From positions 21,455 through 85,454 of the forward strand of contig NZ_RXLP01000025.1 in NCBI RefSeq assembly GCF_004332295.1: DNA of 64,000 bases. The letters are read 5' to 3'. Positions within the stretch are counted from its first letter, which is position 1. Each line of letters opens with the position of its first letter. Shown here piece after piece: positions 26,455 through 36,031 of this stretch. The DNA is from Alloscardovia theropitheci. GTDB taxonomy: Bacteria > Actinomycetota > Actinomycetes > Actinomycetales > Bifidobacteriaceae. Position numbers and translations under genes: made by a program. The notes under the pieces are model-generated. The model searched no databases and was not told where the DNA came from. It worked only from the letters and a program-made list of their open reading frames with translations.

Positions 26455-27465
26455 TTAGTGCTTAAGATCGATAACCATACGGCCGCGAATCTTGCCTTGC
26501 TCCATCTCTTCGAAGATATCGTTGATATCTTCCATTGGGCGAGACTGGCACTGTGGTACTACCTTGCCTTCAGCACCAAACTGGAATGCTTCCTCAAGAT
26601 CCTTACGAGTACCTACAAGGGAACCAACGACGCGAATACCATCGAGCACCAAGCGTGGGATGTTCAAATCCATGGATTCGGTTGGCAAACCAACAGCTGC
26701 GAGAGTACCGCCAGCGCGCAAAGCATCTACAGCACCGTTGAACGCACTCTTACCAACTGCAGTAACTACTGCACCGTGAGCGCCGCCACATTCACGCTGT
26801 ACAGTTTCACCAACGTCTTCACGCAAAGGATTGATTGTTAAATCTGCACCGAACTTCTTTGCGAATTCAAGCTGTTCGTCATTGATATCAACAGCAATTA
26901 CCTTGGCTTGGAATACGTTCTTTGCATACTGGAGAGCGAGATTGCCCAAGCCACCAAGACCAGAAATAAGGATCCATTCACCTGGGCGAACACCTGATTC
27001 CTTGATAGCCTTGTAGCAAGTTACACCTGCACACGTAATGGAACTTGCAGCCATTGAGTCGAGACCCTCTGGAACCTTAACTGCATAATCAGCTGGAACG
27101 ATGCACTCCTGAGCCATACCACCATCAGCGGTATAACCTGCATTAAGAACAGAACGGCACAATGTCTCACGGCCAGTAGTGCAGTATTCGCAATGTCCGC
27201 ATCCCTTGAAGAACCATGCTACGGATACACGGTCGCCAACCTTCAAAGTAGTAACGCCTTTAGCTACTTCCTTTACGACTCCGATACCTTCATGGCCAAG
27301 CACTACGCCAGTCTTATCGCCGAAGTCTTGGTGCATAACGTGCATATCTGTATGACATACACCACAGCATTCCATATCCAGCAAAGCTTCACCATAATTC
27401 AATGGACGAAGTTCCTTGTCAACAACTGCTGCTTTCTTGTCTTGTGTAGCTACGATCGCCTTCAT
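26455..27465 (-). CDS. Zinc-dependent alcohol dehydrogenase (AdhP/AdhA-like)
   Basis: 336 residues, MDR superfamily. Catalytic zinc ligands Cys in CCGVCHTD and His-Glu in LGHEGIGVV; the structural zinc site [15 protein letters not shown] is complete. The NAD(H)-binding turn is [16 protein letters not shown], followed by Asp in VIAVDIND, indicating NAD rather than NADP preference. It interconverts ethanol or other primary alcohols and aldehydes, a redox outlet in fermenting bifidobacteria. Cytoplasmic tetramer in the family. Single gene with its own promoter (27504-27562) and terminator. Confidence 0.92.
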   Translation of the reverse strand: MKAIVATQDKKAAVVDKELRPLNYGEALLDMECCGVCHTDMHVMHQDFGDKTGVVLGHEGIGVVKEVAKGVTTLKVGDRVSVAWFFKGCGHCEYCTTGRETLCRSVLNAGYTADGGMAQECIVPADYAVKVPEGLDSMAASSITCAGVTCYKAIKESGVRPGEWILISGLGGLGNLALQYAKNVFQAKVIAVDINDEQLEFAKKFGADLTINPLREDVGETVQRECGGAHGAVVTAVGKSAFNGAVDALRAGGTLAAVGLPTESMDLNIPRLVLDGIRVVGSLVGTRKDLEEAFQFGAEGKVVPQCQSRPMEDINDIFEEMEQGKIRGRMVIDLKH

Positions 27466-27503
27466 TGCGACGCTCCTTTGTTTCTAAAAACCTCTCTACA
27501 AAA

Positions 27504-27562
27504 GTTCTAACTTCTTGGTTAGGAACACATTTATTGTAACCTATATCACATATAAAACGCAA
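27504..27562 (-). promoter_or_regulatory. Promoter and dyad of the alcohol dehydrogenase gene
   Basis: On the minus strand: TTGCGT (27562-27557), 18-base spacer, TACAAT (27538-27533). An inverted repeat, GTTCTAA (27504-27510) with TTAGGAAC (27519-27526), covers the expected start of transcription and could be an operator. Confidence 0.45.
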
Positions 27563-27707
27563 AAGAGAACAAAAAATGTTGTTCGTTTGTGAGAGATTTG
27601 TTAGCTTACACTACTGGTCGTGCTAGCAGGCTTACACTACCAGTATCTGTATTCGCATGCACAGCACTTACATACACAAATCACATTAAGTTTAAGCGCA
27701 GTGATGC

Positions 27708-27740
27708 AGTGAGTTAGCACTCATGACTAACTCACTTTTC
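27708..27740. terminator. Hairpin after the large surface protein gene
   Basis: AGTGAGTTAG (27708-27717) and CTAACTCACT (27727-27736), then TTTT on the plus strand. It lies 18 bp past the stop of the minus-strand surface gene; the tail favours the other strand, so direction is uncertain. Nearby GGCTTACACTAC occurs twice (about 27603 and 27629), imperfectly. Confidence 0.5.
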
Positions 27741-27754
27741 ACATCTTCTTACAC

Positions 27755-30142
27755 TCAACTTTTCCGATGCCGTGGATGGTTTTGTTGTGCTGACCTCATT
27801 GCCCCTCGTGAATAAGACGATCCTTGCCGATTGCCCCAGACATGGTTCCTACTTCCGCTACGATGCTGCCCACTCTTATTATCCATAATCACCATCGTTA
27901 TTGCTCGTAGAGCGAGCGCGAGGAATGCTACAATTCCCATTATCACTGTGACGGTCGGCAGTATATTGAGATCAGCTCCTGTCCTACTTAGTTGCGGTTT
28001 ATCTGGCGGTATCGGAGGCGGCGGTACAATTGTCGTGTCCTCTCCTTCAACGCCTAATCCATGCGAAGCAAGAATTTGACCGGATGCATCCCATACAGTT
28101 GCTTTCCAAAATACTGTACCCGATACCTGAGTGTGCACCTTCGGACTTGTTACAATAAAGCTTCCGTCGTTTTGACGCATGGAATCATTAATTGCTACAC
28201 GCGATTCATGTAAAAGCTCTGGTCCCATTCCCATTTGTGAGTTATTCGCGACCGCATCATAAGCTGAGAACGTTACATAGGATCCTTCAGGTACGTGTCC
28301 TTCTACTCGAGCAATATCATTAAAGTTGCTGCCAGGCTCCACTGACTCATCCGATACATGAGTTGTTATCAAGGTCTTTTCCTGAGCATCAATGACTCGT
28401 GTATATTCCCATTCATCATTCCACGCGCTAGTAGCTGGCATGACACGGTCATCGCCTGCAAATGAATATACGAATGCATAATACCCATGCTTTTGCGCAT
28501 TAATACGCACTTCATGACCAAATGCGTCCGGCCTACCACCGCCGACAGCTATTACACCATTGACTGCTTTATATGTCCAGCTTCCTATAAGTTTATGCTC
28601 ATTATCTTCTGCAGGAACTTGCACTTTATCTGGCTTATTAAGGGACCAGTAGACGCTAACGGTGGCATATTTTTCATCAGGCTTCCAACCGAATTTTTCA
28701 TTTCCAAGGAATTTCCCGTGATCGTCAGGAAAACCGGAAACGGTTATGCGATCAGTGAGCTGAGCTCCCACCTGCGCAGAATGTTCGGTAACAGTTGAAT
28801 CCACTATGACATGACGACGAGTAGAGAAGCTCTCCGATACCTCAAGCAGACCTGAAATCGCATCATGCTCAATCCATTGAGCAGCATCAGGACTTTGCTT
28901 AGCTTTATCGATAACCCATACCCATGAAGCGAATTTTCCTTCTTCATCCACAAGTAACGGGTTAGCAGAACCTCCGACATCGTATGCGAGCGCCTCGAAT
29001 GTCTGATCTTTCCCACTGACATCTACATGAGATGTCCCAGCAACTCGTAATCCTAGATTTTCTAATCGCTTTAGATACTGCACAGCAGTTTCGTCGTTTT
29101 TTACGGCGGCTTGTGACGACTCACTGAGCTCAGTAAGCCTATCATGTGTCAGCCCAGTAAATAAGTATCCTTCGACGGATAAAACTACTCCACCTTCCCA
29201 ATCTTCACCAGTTTTAACTCCCACAGTTAGCGAATCATTGGTAGGCTTTCCTGCTTCATGTACTCGTGAATCAACTGCAGTAGATAATTGCGGCTGGAAA
29301 GTTTTCTTCACACTGAATCGAATACCCTCATATCGAGCTTGCTTTGATTCGCCTAATCTAACGAAATTTTGTGCACTTTCCATATCATCTAATGTGGGGA
29401 CAGTTGCTGATTGCGATGTACTTACTTCCCCATCACCTGTTGCCGTCCAATTGAGAGAAACAGGCCCTGCCTTACTCATCACCGTTATAGATGTAGACGA
29501 GTTCGTATCAAATTGCGCCGGGCCATGAAGTTCAACGGTTACTGGAACATTTTCTATAGCTTCACCTTTCGCGTTCACGACACGTACGAGCACCTGCCCA
29601 CGTCTTTTTGACTGCAGATATTCCACACTTACCTGAGTATCCGCTACGGCATTAGCTAAGCCCTCTTCCCATAAAGATTTCACTTTGTCACTTAGCCCAG
29701 GGATTGCTTTCAAAACAGCATCTTTCGCCTTATCCCATAAGTGACGAGAGGATTGTAATTCGAAATGATCATGAACGAGGTAAGCAAGCGCTGCATGAGT
29801 AAGAGAATCATGTAGTGGTTGATACTTAGGCAGTAAATATCCCATTGCACGTGCTTGAGCAGTATCAGGAAGCTGGGTAGCACTAGTAAATTTCCATTCT
29901 TCAGCTATTCCCCATTCATGGCAGTATACAAATTGACCTGCTGCTGTCACTCCTATAACTCCGAGCGAATATCCCGCATAACCCGGTACACTCATCGTCA
30001 CGTTAGTTGGCGGTTTTTCAAGATTACCACCCTCAGTTTGTGCCCCAGCTTGTGGCATCTTTATCACACCAGCACACAGTAATACTCCCATTATCATGGC
30101 AAAAAGTTGAACGATTATACGTAAGCTCATCCTTCGTCTCAT
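27755..30142 (-). CDS. Large secreted, C-terminally membrane-anchored surface protein
   Basis: 795 residues; AGGAAGGA precedes the ATG at 30142. Signal peptide with cleavage near residue 34 (QAGA). The N-terminal domain (about 50-150) has YCHEWG and HAALAYLVHDHFE, reminiscent of the Cys-containing thioester (TQXA-type) domains of Gram-positive adhesins, though the usual Gln is not obvious. Several beta-sandwich domains follow (VPVTVELHGPAQF, HVIVDSTVTEHSAQVGAQLTD). A proline-rich hinge (VPPPPIPPDKP) leads to LSRTGAD, an LPXTG-like motif, then one membrane helix. About 45 basic, Arg/His/Ser-rich residues follow the helix, far longer than the short tail of a sortase substrate. Either a non-canonical sorting signal or a plain transmembrane anchor. 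Adhesion or envelope role inferred. Confidence 0.75.
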   Translation of the reverse strand: MRRRMSLRIIVQLFAMIMGVLLCAGVIKMPQAGAQTEGGNLEKPPTNVTMSVPGYAGYSLGVIGVTAAGQFVYCHEWGIAEEWKFTSATQLPDTAQARAMGYLLPKYQPLHDSLTHAALAYLVHDHFELQSSRHLWDKAKDAVLKAIPGLSDKVKSLWEEGLANAVADTQVSVEYLQSKRRGQVLVRVVNAKGEAIENVPVTVELHGPAQFDTNSSTSITVMSKAGPVSLNWTATGDGEVSTSQSATVPTLDDMESAQNFVRLGESKQARYEGIRFSVKKTFQPQLSTAVDSRVHEAGKPTNDSLTVGVKTGEDWEGGVVLSVEGYLFTGLTHDRLTELSESSQAAVKNDETAVQYLKRLENLGLRVAGTSHVDVSGKDQTFEALAYDVGGSANPLLVDEEGKFASWVWVIDKAKQSPDAAQWIEHDAISGLLEVSESFSTRRHVIVDSTVTEHSAQVGAQLTDRITVSGFPDDHGKFLGNEKFGWKPDEKYATVSVYWSLNKPDKVQVPAEDNEHKLIGSWTYKAVNGVIAVGGGRPDAFGHEVRINAQKHGYYAFVYSFAGDDRVMPATSAWNDEWEYTRVIDAQEKTLITTHVSDESVEPGSNFNDIARVEGHVPEGSYVTFSAYDAVANNSQMGMGPELLHESRVAINDSMRQNDGSFIVTSPKVHTQVSGTVFWKATVWDASGQILASHGLGVEGEDTTIVPPPPIPPDKPQLSRTGADLNILPTVTVIMGIVAFLALALRAITMVIMDNKSGQHRSGSRNHVWGNRQGSSYSRGAMRSAQQNHPRHRKS

Positions 30143-30490
30143 CGCTAGTCCTTCCTACGATTCTCAACCTGTTCATCAACGAAGCTTCATGACGAAGCCT
30201 CCTCCATGCGAACATTTACGTACTTACAGACTGCCCTGACTACGATTCATATGAGAACTTTTAAAAACATTGTGAACGAATGTGAATAAACACAAGAATG
30301 TACTGTCCATTACTCCAGCACATACTGGCCAGATGCGATTTACTCACGCCACCGAAAACCACAAGCGTTCTCACCTCATGCGTCCACCGCCTGCACACTC
30401 ACGCGAACCCTTTATACTGCGCACTCAGTATGCTAGAAATCGAACGCTCATCATAACGAGTGCATGTACATATCTCTTTGAGGAGAAAAA
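30143..30490. other. Divergent intergenic region, 348 bp
   Basis: Lies between the start regions of the surface protein and pyrophosphatase genes. I see no gene, no convincing hairpin and no clear operator. Confidence 0.4.
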
Positions 30491-30982
30491 ATGGCAGAGA
30501 CATTTAACGTTTTAGTAGAAATCCCACGCGGATCTAAGAACAAGTATGAAGTAGACCATGAGACCGGTCGCATTATGCTTGACCGTACTTTGTTTACCTC
30601 CATGGGTTACCCAGATGATTACGGTTACATTGAAGGAACTTTGGGTGAAGACGGCGATCCACTTGATGCGCTCGTTATGATTCCAAACTCCGTATTCCCA
30701 GGCTGCGTAGTTGAGTGCCGTGCAGTTGGCTTGTACCACATGGTTGATGAGGCTGGCGGAGACGACAAGATTCTGTGCGTTCCTGCTGATCCTCGCTTCG
30801 ACGATATCAAGGATATCGACGATGTTAACGAATTCCATAAGAAAGAAATCGAACACTTCTTTAACCAGTACAAGGCTCTTGAGCCTGGTAAGGAAGTTAT
30901 GCCAGGTTCATACTGGACTACAGTTGACAAGGCAGAGGCTGAAATCGTAGCAGCACGCCAGCGCCTTGCTGATGCTGAGTAA
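30491..30982 (+). CDS. ppa: Inorganic pyrophosphatase, family I
   Basis: 163 residues, the normal length. Family I motifs: [37 protein letters not shown] (the D-G-D-P-L-D metal site) and [17 protein letters not shown]. It splits pyrophosphate to phosphate and drives biosynthetic reactions. Soluble hexamer in the family. GAGGAG sits 6 bases ahead of the ATG. Single gene with a strong terminator. Confidence 0.97.
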   Translation: MAETFNVLVEIPRGSKNKYEVDHETGRIMLDRTLFTSMGYPDDYGYIEGTLGEDGDPLDALVMIPNSVFPGCVVECRAVGLYHMVDEAGGDDKILCVPADPRFDDIKDIDDVNEFHKKEIEHFFNQYKALEPGKEVMPGSYWTTVDKAEAEIVAARQRLADAE

Positions 30983-31021
30983 AGAAGCTACACCAAGTTA
31001 ACTTTCGAGGAAATAATTCTT

Positions 31022-31069
31022 ATATGCTGAGTCCCCATGTGTTTTCACATGGGGACTCAGCATATTTCA
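31022..31069. terminator. Terminator of ppa
   Basis: Perfect 20-bp arms at 31022-31041 and 31046-31065 with a TTTT loop, followed by a short T-rich stretch. It is symmetrical, so it may also stop the convergent membrane gene. Confidence 0.85.
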
Positions 31070-31146
31070 TGTAGCAGATTTTTATCGCCACAGATGGTTA
31101 TCTATTCAAAAACCATCCACGCCTATCTTCAACGCTGAATTATCGT

Positions 31147-31875
31147 CTACAGATTATTCATCACACCACTAATAAGAACCACTCCAAGTGGGAATATTCC
31201 ACTGAGCAATGCAGCAATTCCGCTATAACGATAAATCAAAGGAATCCGTGAAGTATGCACAACTTCAGCTTTCACATTTTCCGTATCTTCACCAGTTCCA
31301 GCGGTTTCTTGCGAAATCTCATTTTTCTTATTTTGCACCAGAGCATCGTGCGACCACAACGCTGCACACATGCATATAGCTATTTCCCCTACGACAACAC
31401 ATGCCAGCACAACCCACATTCCACGCGGATGAGATAATACATATGCTTTTGCGAGACCGGTAGCTGTCCACCCCGACGAGACCAAGCCGAGAGTTCCCAT
31501 AAAAATAATTGACGACAATGATTTAATCAACTGTGAGCGGTCTCGTCTCAACATTTCAAAAAGGAATCCTCCTGCTATCAGCGCTGTCATAAGAAGAAAA
31601 AGCGCGATTCCAAAACGTTCAGCAGTCGAGACAGCGATGCCCGCAATCGCTGATGCAACTCCAGCGGCGATTGCAGCGATACGCGACGTACCAGGAGTTG
31701 GAGTATATATTTCTACCGGAAAAACGAGAGCAAAAGCAGTTACTATAACTACAACCCATACAGACATAATCCAGATTGCTGCTGCACCCGTGAAGGATAT
31801 TGCTACCGAAATAATTGCCATAATTAACGCGGCTATTGCATTAGCTATGCCTACACATATCGCACTTTTACGCAT
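31147..31875 (-). CDS. Multi-pass membrane protein of unknown function
   Basis: 242 residues with about seven membrane helices and a polar loop of about 35 residues between the last two (NKKNEISQETAGTGEDTEN). Start at 31875 (MRKSAICVG) chosen because GGGGAG lies 7 bases ahead; in-frame upstream ATGs lack such a box. No family recognised. It is divergent from glnR with a 215-bp gap, but co-regulation cannot be claimed. Confidence 0.65.
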   Translation of the reverse strand: MRKSAICVGIANAIAALIMAIISVAISFTGAAAIWIMSVWVVVIVTAFALVFPVEIYTPTPGTSRIAAIAAGVASAIAGIAVSTAERFGIALFLLMTALIAGGFLFEMLRRDRSQLIKSLSSIIFMGTLGLVSSGWTATGLAKAYVLSHPRGMWVVLACVVVGEIAICMCAALWSHDALVQNKKNEISQETAGTGEDTENVKAEVVHTSRIPLIYRYSGIAALLSGIFPLGVVLISGVMNNL

Positions 31876-32090
31876 TCTCGTTCTCCCCATCGTCGTGTAC
31901 CACATCACATAGCAACACAATCAACAATGTGCATCACACATGTATCAGGATGCGGTTACATGACGTACCAAACAGTTACTATTATTTATAGTACTAAATG
32001 AAGAAGGCAATAATTACACGTACCGCGCGATATGCGCTAAAATAGCTAAATTATCGAACAATTACAGGCTGACAGCATGAGGATGGTTCT

Positions 32091-32894
32091 ATGCAAGATT
32101 TAACGCTTATTACCAATTCACCAGATCCCGCATCAGTTTTGCCTGCCTTAGCGCTCTTGCAACATCGCGTCCGTGTACTTCCTGCCGAAACCGCTTCACT
32201 CGTGCGTATTCCTGATAATACGATTGCTTTTCTTGACGCACGCGAAGATGTCAACGCCGCAAAAACTTTCTGTTCTATGGCCTCTGCTTCACACGTTGAA
32301 TTTCCAATTATTGTCATCTTAAGTGAAGGCGGATGTTTAGCTTTTAATGCACAGTGGGAAGCAACTGATTTTGTTGTTAATACTGCAAGCCCTGCTGAGG
32401 TAGAGACCCGTATCAGAGTCATCGCTTCAGGCGGTTTTAAGCCTTCGACTTTCATTGATGACAATCAACCTGAACACACTGAGGATTCGCCCAATTCCGA
32501 CTCACAAGGCATGATTTCATGCGGAGCACTTGAAGTGGACACTGTAGGGTATACTGCCACTCTTCGCGGCGAGCCTTTGGACCTTGCGTATAAAGAGTTT
32601 GAACTGCTCAAATATCTCATCATGCACCCTGGGCGTGCTTTTACTCGCGTCCAGCTCCTGCAAGAAGTATGGGGATACGATTATTACGGTGGTACACGTA
32701 CAGTTGATGTTCATATTCGTCGTTTGCGCGCAAAATTAGGAATTGAATTCGAGTCCGCAATTGGTACCGTACGAAATGTAGGTTATCGTTTTGACCCTCC
32801 GCAAAGTATGCGTTCTACTTCTTTATCGTCTCATGATGACATGATGAGTGAAAATCCCACTTCGTCGGATAATTCTTCTTCAATCAACGATTAA
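32091..32894 (+). CDS. glnR: GlnR-type atypical OmpR-family transcription regulator
   Basis: 267 residues. The N-terminal half is a degenerate receiver close to actinobacterial GlnR (LITNSPDPASVLPALALLQHRV, LDAREDVNAAKTFC, VILSEGGCLAFNAQWEATDF), without the usual acidic pocket, so it is probably not switched by a kinase. The C-terminal winged helix is standard: LDLAYKEFELLKYLIMHPGRAFTRVQLLQEVWGYDYYGGTRTVDVHIRRLRAKLG, quoted here only by its ends KEFELLKYL and VRNVGYRF. In actinobacteria GlnR controls nitrogen uptake and assimilation genes. A 50-residue acidic/Ser tail and linker are longer than usual. 19 bp upstream of nth. Confidence 0.82.
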   Translation: MQDLTLITNSPDPASVLPALALLQHRVRVLPAETASLVRIPDNTIAFLDAREDVNAAKTFCSMASASHVEFPIIVILSEGGCLAFNAQWEATDFVVNTASPAEVETRIRVIASGGFKPSTFIDDNQPEHTEDSPNSDSQGMISCGALEVDTVGYTATLRGEPLDLAYKEFELLKYLIMHPGRAFTRVQLLQEVWGYDYYGGTRTVDVHIRRLRAKLGIEFESAIGTVRNVGYRFDPPQSMRSTSLSSHDDMMSENPTSSDNSSSIND

Positions 32895-32913
32895 CGGTTA
32901 AACTACATTTATT

Positions 32914-33591
32914 ATGTCAGCATCACGAGAAACTGCACGCGAACGAGCAGAACGTATCCACAATGAATACGAAATTTTATGTCGCGAAATACCAGACCCT
33001 CGACCGGGACGAAATTTTTCAAACTCATTTGAGCTACTCATAGCCACAATGATGAGTGCACAAACTACTGATGTTCGTGTCAATGAGGTAACACCTGAAC
33101 TGTTTCGCTTATACCCAACTGCTCAAGCAATGGCTCACGCACGTGTAGATATCATAGGCGAAATTATCCATTCAATTGGTTTTTGGCGCGTTAAAGCACA
33201 GCACGCTGTCGAGATATCACAGGCTCTCATAGAGAATTTTGATGGCGATGTTCCTAGCACAATGGAAGAACTCGTTACCCTGCCTGGGGTGGGTCGTAAA
33301 ACAGCTAATGTTGTTCTCGGGCATGCCTTTGGCGCTCCTGGATTCCCAGTTGATACGCATGTCATCCGACTGACCAAACGACTTCGTTGGCGCACAGATT
33401 GGCGCAAAACGAACCCAGATCCTGGCCACATTGAAAAAGAGATTACACGGTACTTCGAACCAAGCGAATGGAAGAATGTTTCCGACCGACTCATTCTTTT
33501 TGGACGTTCTACATGCCATGCTCGTAACCCCAAGTGCGAGAGTTGTCCATTAAACCAAACTTGCCCGAGCTACGGATTGTATACAAAATAG
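32914..33591 (+). CDS. nth: Endonuclease III (DNA glycosylase/AP lyase)
   Basis: 225 residues. Helix-hairpin-helix LPGVGRKTANVVLG holds the catalytic Lys; PVDTHVIRLTKRL holds the catalytic Asp. The 4Fe-4S loop is CHARNPKCESCPLNQTC (C-X6-C-X2-C-X5-C). It removes oxidised pyrimidines and nicks the abasic site in base-excision repair. Only 19 bp follow glnR, so they are likely co-transcribed. Confidence 0.95.
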   Translation: MSASRETARERAERIHNEYEILCREIPDPRPGRNFSNSFELLIATMMSAQTTDVRVNEVTPELFRLYPTAQAMAHARVDIIGEIIHSIGFWRVKAQHAVEISQALIENFDGDVPSTMEELVTLPGVGRKTANVVLGHAFGAPGFPVDTHVIRLTKRLRWRTDWRKTNPDPGHIEKEITRYFEPSEWKNVSDRLILFGRSTCHARNPKCESCPLNQTCPSYGLYTK

Positions 33592-33651
33592 TTATCACAA
33601 ACTTCGCGCAGCTTTCCAGTTCATACAATCTTAGCGAAGCCTCCAAGTACA

Positions 33652-35229
33652 ATGAAAAGCATGAAGAAATCCCCAGCGCAAAAACGTTCTGTCAATCCAG
33701 GTGTTATATTTATCGCCACCCTCCTAGTCCTTACTCTTATCGTTGGTGGCGTATGGGCTGTAATAACTCACGGCGTACGTTTGCCTTTGACTCAACCATC
33801 ATCTGCTGGAAACGGAACAACTCTTAAAGTTGCTACCGATAAACCGTTGAATTCTCTTGATATTACTACAGATACTTCTACTGCTCTCGACCAAGCATTA
33901 CTGGGTAATGTGTACCAAACTCTTGTGGGACGAAATGAAAAGAATGAGCCAACAACCACAGGAATTGCCCAAAAATGGGACATTTCGAGTGATGCTCTAA
34001 CCTATACTTTTACTCTTCACCGCAATATGCGTTTCTCAAATGGGCATACTCTCAATGCTGAAGATGTCGTTGCATCATTGCGCTCGACCATTGAAAATCA
34101 AACGGCCGGTTATGACAGGCTATCCCATATTTCTGCTGTGAACGGTAATAGCGATACTGTCACTCTCAAACTTTCGACTCCTGATCCTACACTTCTGTGG
34201 TCTCTGAGTACTCGTTCGGGAATCGTACTTGATGCTGAAAGCTCCAATGATAAAGCAACTTCTGCTGTGGGATCGGGTCCTTACCAAGTAGAAAGCTTTG
34301 ATAAAGGAAAGTCTTTAACTCTTACAGCCAATAATCAGTACTGGGGGTCTCCATTAGAAGGATCATCAACAGTAGTTCTTACTTCGTATTCGGACACAAC
34401 CGCCGCCGTAGATGACTTAAATAAAGGTTCGATTGACGCCATTATTCCATTGGCAAATTCACCTGCCGTATCGAATATTTCGCAAGCACGCGACACCCTA
34501 GAAAAATCATCGAATGTTACTGTTACTGCGACTGCCAGCACACACCGTTGGGCTATCACGCTCAATAACAGCGCTGATTCGATTTTCTCCGATACCCATA
34601 TACGTCAGGCCTATCGCGCCATGCTTGATAAATCGTCGCTCATTTCTCAGCTCGGTATAAGTGCAATGCCGATTTCTGGCCCAGTTGCGAGCCTTGATCC
34701 TGGGTATGAGGATTACAACGGCTTGTATCCTTATGATCTTCAGCAGGCTCGTCAATTGCTCAGTTTCTTCGCGTACAATCGCAATATTACGCTGTCATAC
34801 CCTGCTAGCTATGGTGATGCTCTTGCTCAGGCAATCGCTTCTCAACTTTCTGCACTCGGGGGCTCAGTTACTCCACAAGCTGTTCCTGACGATCAGTGGA
34901 ATGCTCAAGTCGTAGAAGGCAAGAATTTCGATATGGCATTGGTTGATTTTGTGGGAAGCCACGATTTAGGAACTGTCGCTAATCCGTCATATTTCACGTC
35001 ATATACCAATGCCGACATGGAAAATAATTGGGAAGCTGCCCAAGAAGCTACCAGCAATGATACGTATGTAGATAACGTACACAAAGTAGCTTCTCGACTT
35101 GCTGAGGATGCACCACTCTTATGGCTTTACGAGGAGCAGCCTCTTGTAGCAGCACGCGGTTCGATTACAGGGCTTCCTACTGCACTAGCTGACGCATATG
35201 TTGATTTTGCGCGGATTATTAAGAAATAG
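33652..35229 (+). CDS. Family 5 extracellular solute-binding protein, membrane-anchored
   Basis: 525 residues. An N-terminal membrane helix (about 17-38: VIFIATLLVLTLIVGGVWAV) has no lipobox Cys, so the protein is tethered by the helix rather than by lipid. The body is the peptide/nickel-binding fold: LLGNVYQTLVGRNEKNEPTTTG, YTFTLHRNMRFSNGHTLNAEDV, RQAYRAMLDKSSL, and C-terminal APLLWLYEEQPLVAA. No permease or ATPase genes are nearby. It could serve a distant Opp/Dpp-type importer or act as a sensor. 60 bp after nth; an alternative ATG lies at 33661. Confidence 0.85.
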   Translation: MKSMKKSPAQKRSVNPGVIFIATLLVLTLIVGGVWAVITHGVRLPLTQPSSAGNGTTLKVATDKPLNSLDITTDTSTALDQALLGNVYQTLVGRNEKNEPTTTGIAQKWDISSDALTYTFTLHRNMRFSNGHTLNAEDVVASLRSTIENQTAGYDRLSHISAVNGNSDTVTLKLSTPDPTLLWSLSTRSGIVLDAESSNDKATSAVGSGPYQVESFDKGKSLTLTANNQYWGSPLEGSSTVVLTSYSDTTAAVDDLNKGSIDAIIPLANSPAVSNISQARDTLEKSSNVTVTATASTHRWAITLNNSADSIFSDTHIRQAYRAMLDKSSLISQLGISAMPISGPVASLDPGYEDYNGLYPYDLQQARQLLSFFAYNRNITLSYPASYGDALAQAIASQLSALGGSVTPQAVPDDQWNAQVVEGKNFDMALVDFVGSHDLGTVANPSYFTSYTNADMENNWEAAQEATSNDTYVDNVHKVASRLAEDAPLLWLYEEQPLVAARGSITGLPTALADAYVDFARIIKK

Positions 35230-35320
35230 ATTTCTTACAACTATTTCTTAGCTCATTCTTTGCTAAAATTGTTGTCACCAATGACGGGTTAGCATCTGTT
35301 TATTATGGTAGGTGACTTCA

Positions 35321-35853
35321 ATGAATGTATTTACACATAAGTCCGTTATTCGCGTACAAAAAAACGCCGAAAACTCATAATTCTTCTCACTGCCGCCACT
35401 CTGGCGATATGCGTATGCTTCGCTGTGCTGTGGCACCAGAACCAGCCAGCACAGTATATTGCGTCAGTGTATGGAGTGCAATTACCACCAACGGTAGAGG
35501 TTACTTCGCTTCATAAAGAAGAAGGGTGGGATGCACCGTTATGCTATGGAACTCTCAAAGCAAAAAACACAGGTCATATCAATCCACTCGATGCGATAGC
35601 CAATCCCGTGAATTTTTCTCCTATCAAGAACGCAGAGGAAACTTATATCGCAGGATCAAAAGACCGTGATACGAGCGTAAGTAATCTCATAAACGATGTA
35701 AATCAAAAATTCAAGATAGAGAAGGCTTCATTGTCTTCTCCAACCCTTCTCTATCAACGATTTGCAATTAAAGGAGATAGTATTTTCGTAGTTTTCTACG
35801 ATACGCATACTCATGATTTATTCTTCTACGGCACGATGCATGCTTCACGGTGA
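35321..35853 (+). pseudogene. Small membrane-anchored protein split by a frame shift at an A7 run
   Basis: The ATG at 35321 has TAGGTGA 5 bases ahead and encodes MNVFTHKSVIRVQKN before a stop at 35378-35380. The frame one base back continues from the A7 run (35358-35364) as KKRRKLIILLTAATLAICVC, a membrane helix. It then gives about 140 further residues (QPAQYIASVYGVQLPPTVEV, SPTLLYQRFAIKGDSIFVVF) to 35853. The heptamer A_AAA_AAC (35359-35365) is exactly in the phase needed for a -1 shift. Options: real pseudogene, phase variation, programmed frameshift or a sequencing error. A GTG at 35425 could start a shorter protein but would lose the helix. Family unknown. Confidence 0.6.
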
Positions 35854-35919
35854 AAACTTGGTGAAGTGGTGAAGTGCGACCGCGAGATACTCATGCGGAA
35901 TAATTTCTAACAACGAAAA

Positions 35920-35977
35920 TTTAAGCGTTTGCATACAGCGAACTTCCTATAAAGCAAACTGCGCGCAAACGCTTAAA
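35920..35977 (+). promoter_or_regulatory. Long hairpin in the valS leader
   Basis: TTTAAGCGTTTGC (35920-35932) and GCAAACGCTTAAA (35965-35977) pair perfectly around 32 bases. No T-run follows and no T-box sequence is visible. It may end the preceding transcript or shape the valS leader. Confidence 0.4.
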
Positions 35978-36031
35978 ATCATTAGAAAACGCTTTATCCT
36001 CGTGTCGCGTAACTCCCGTAAAATCGTGAGC

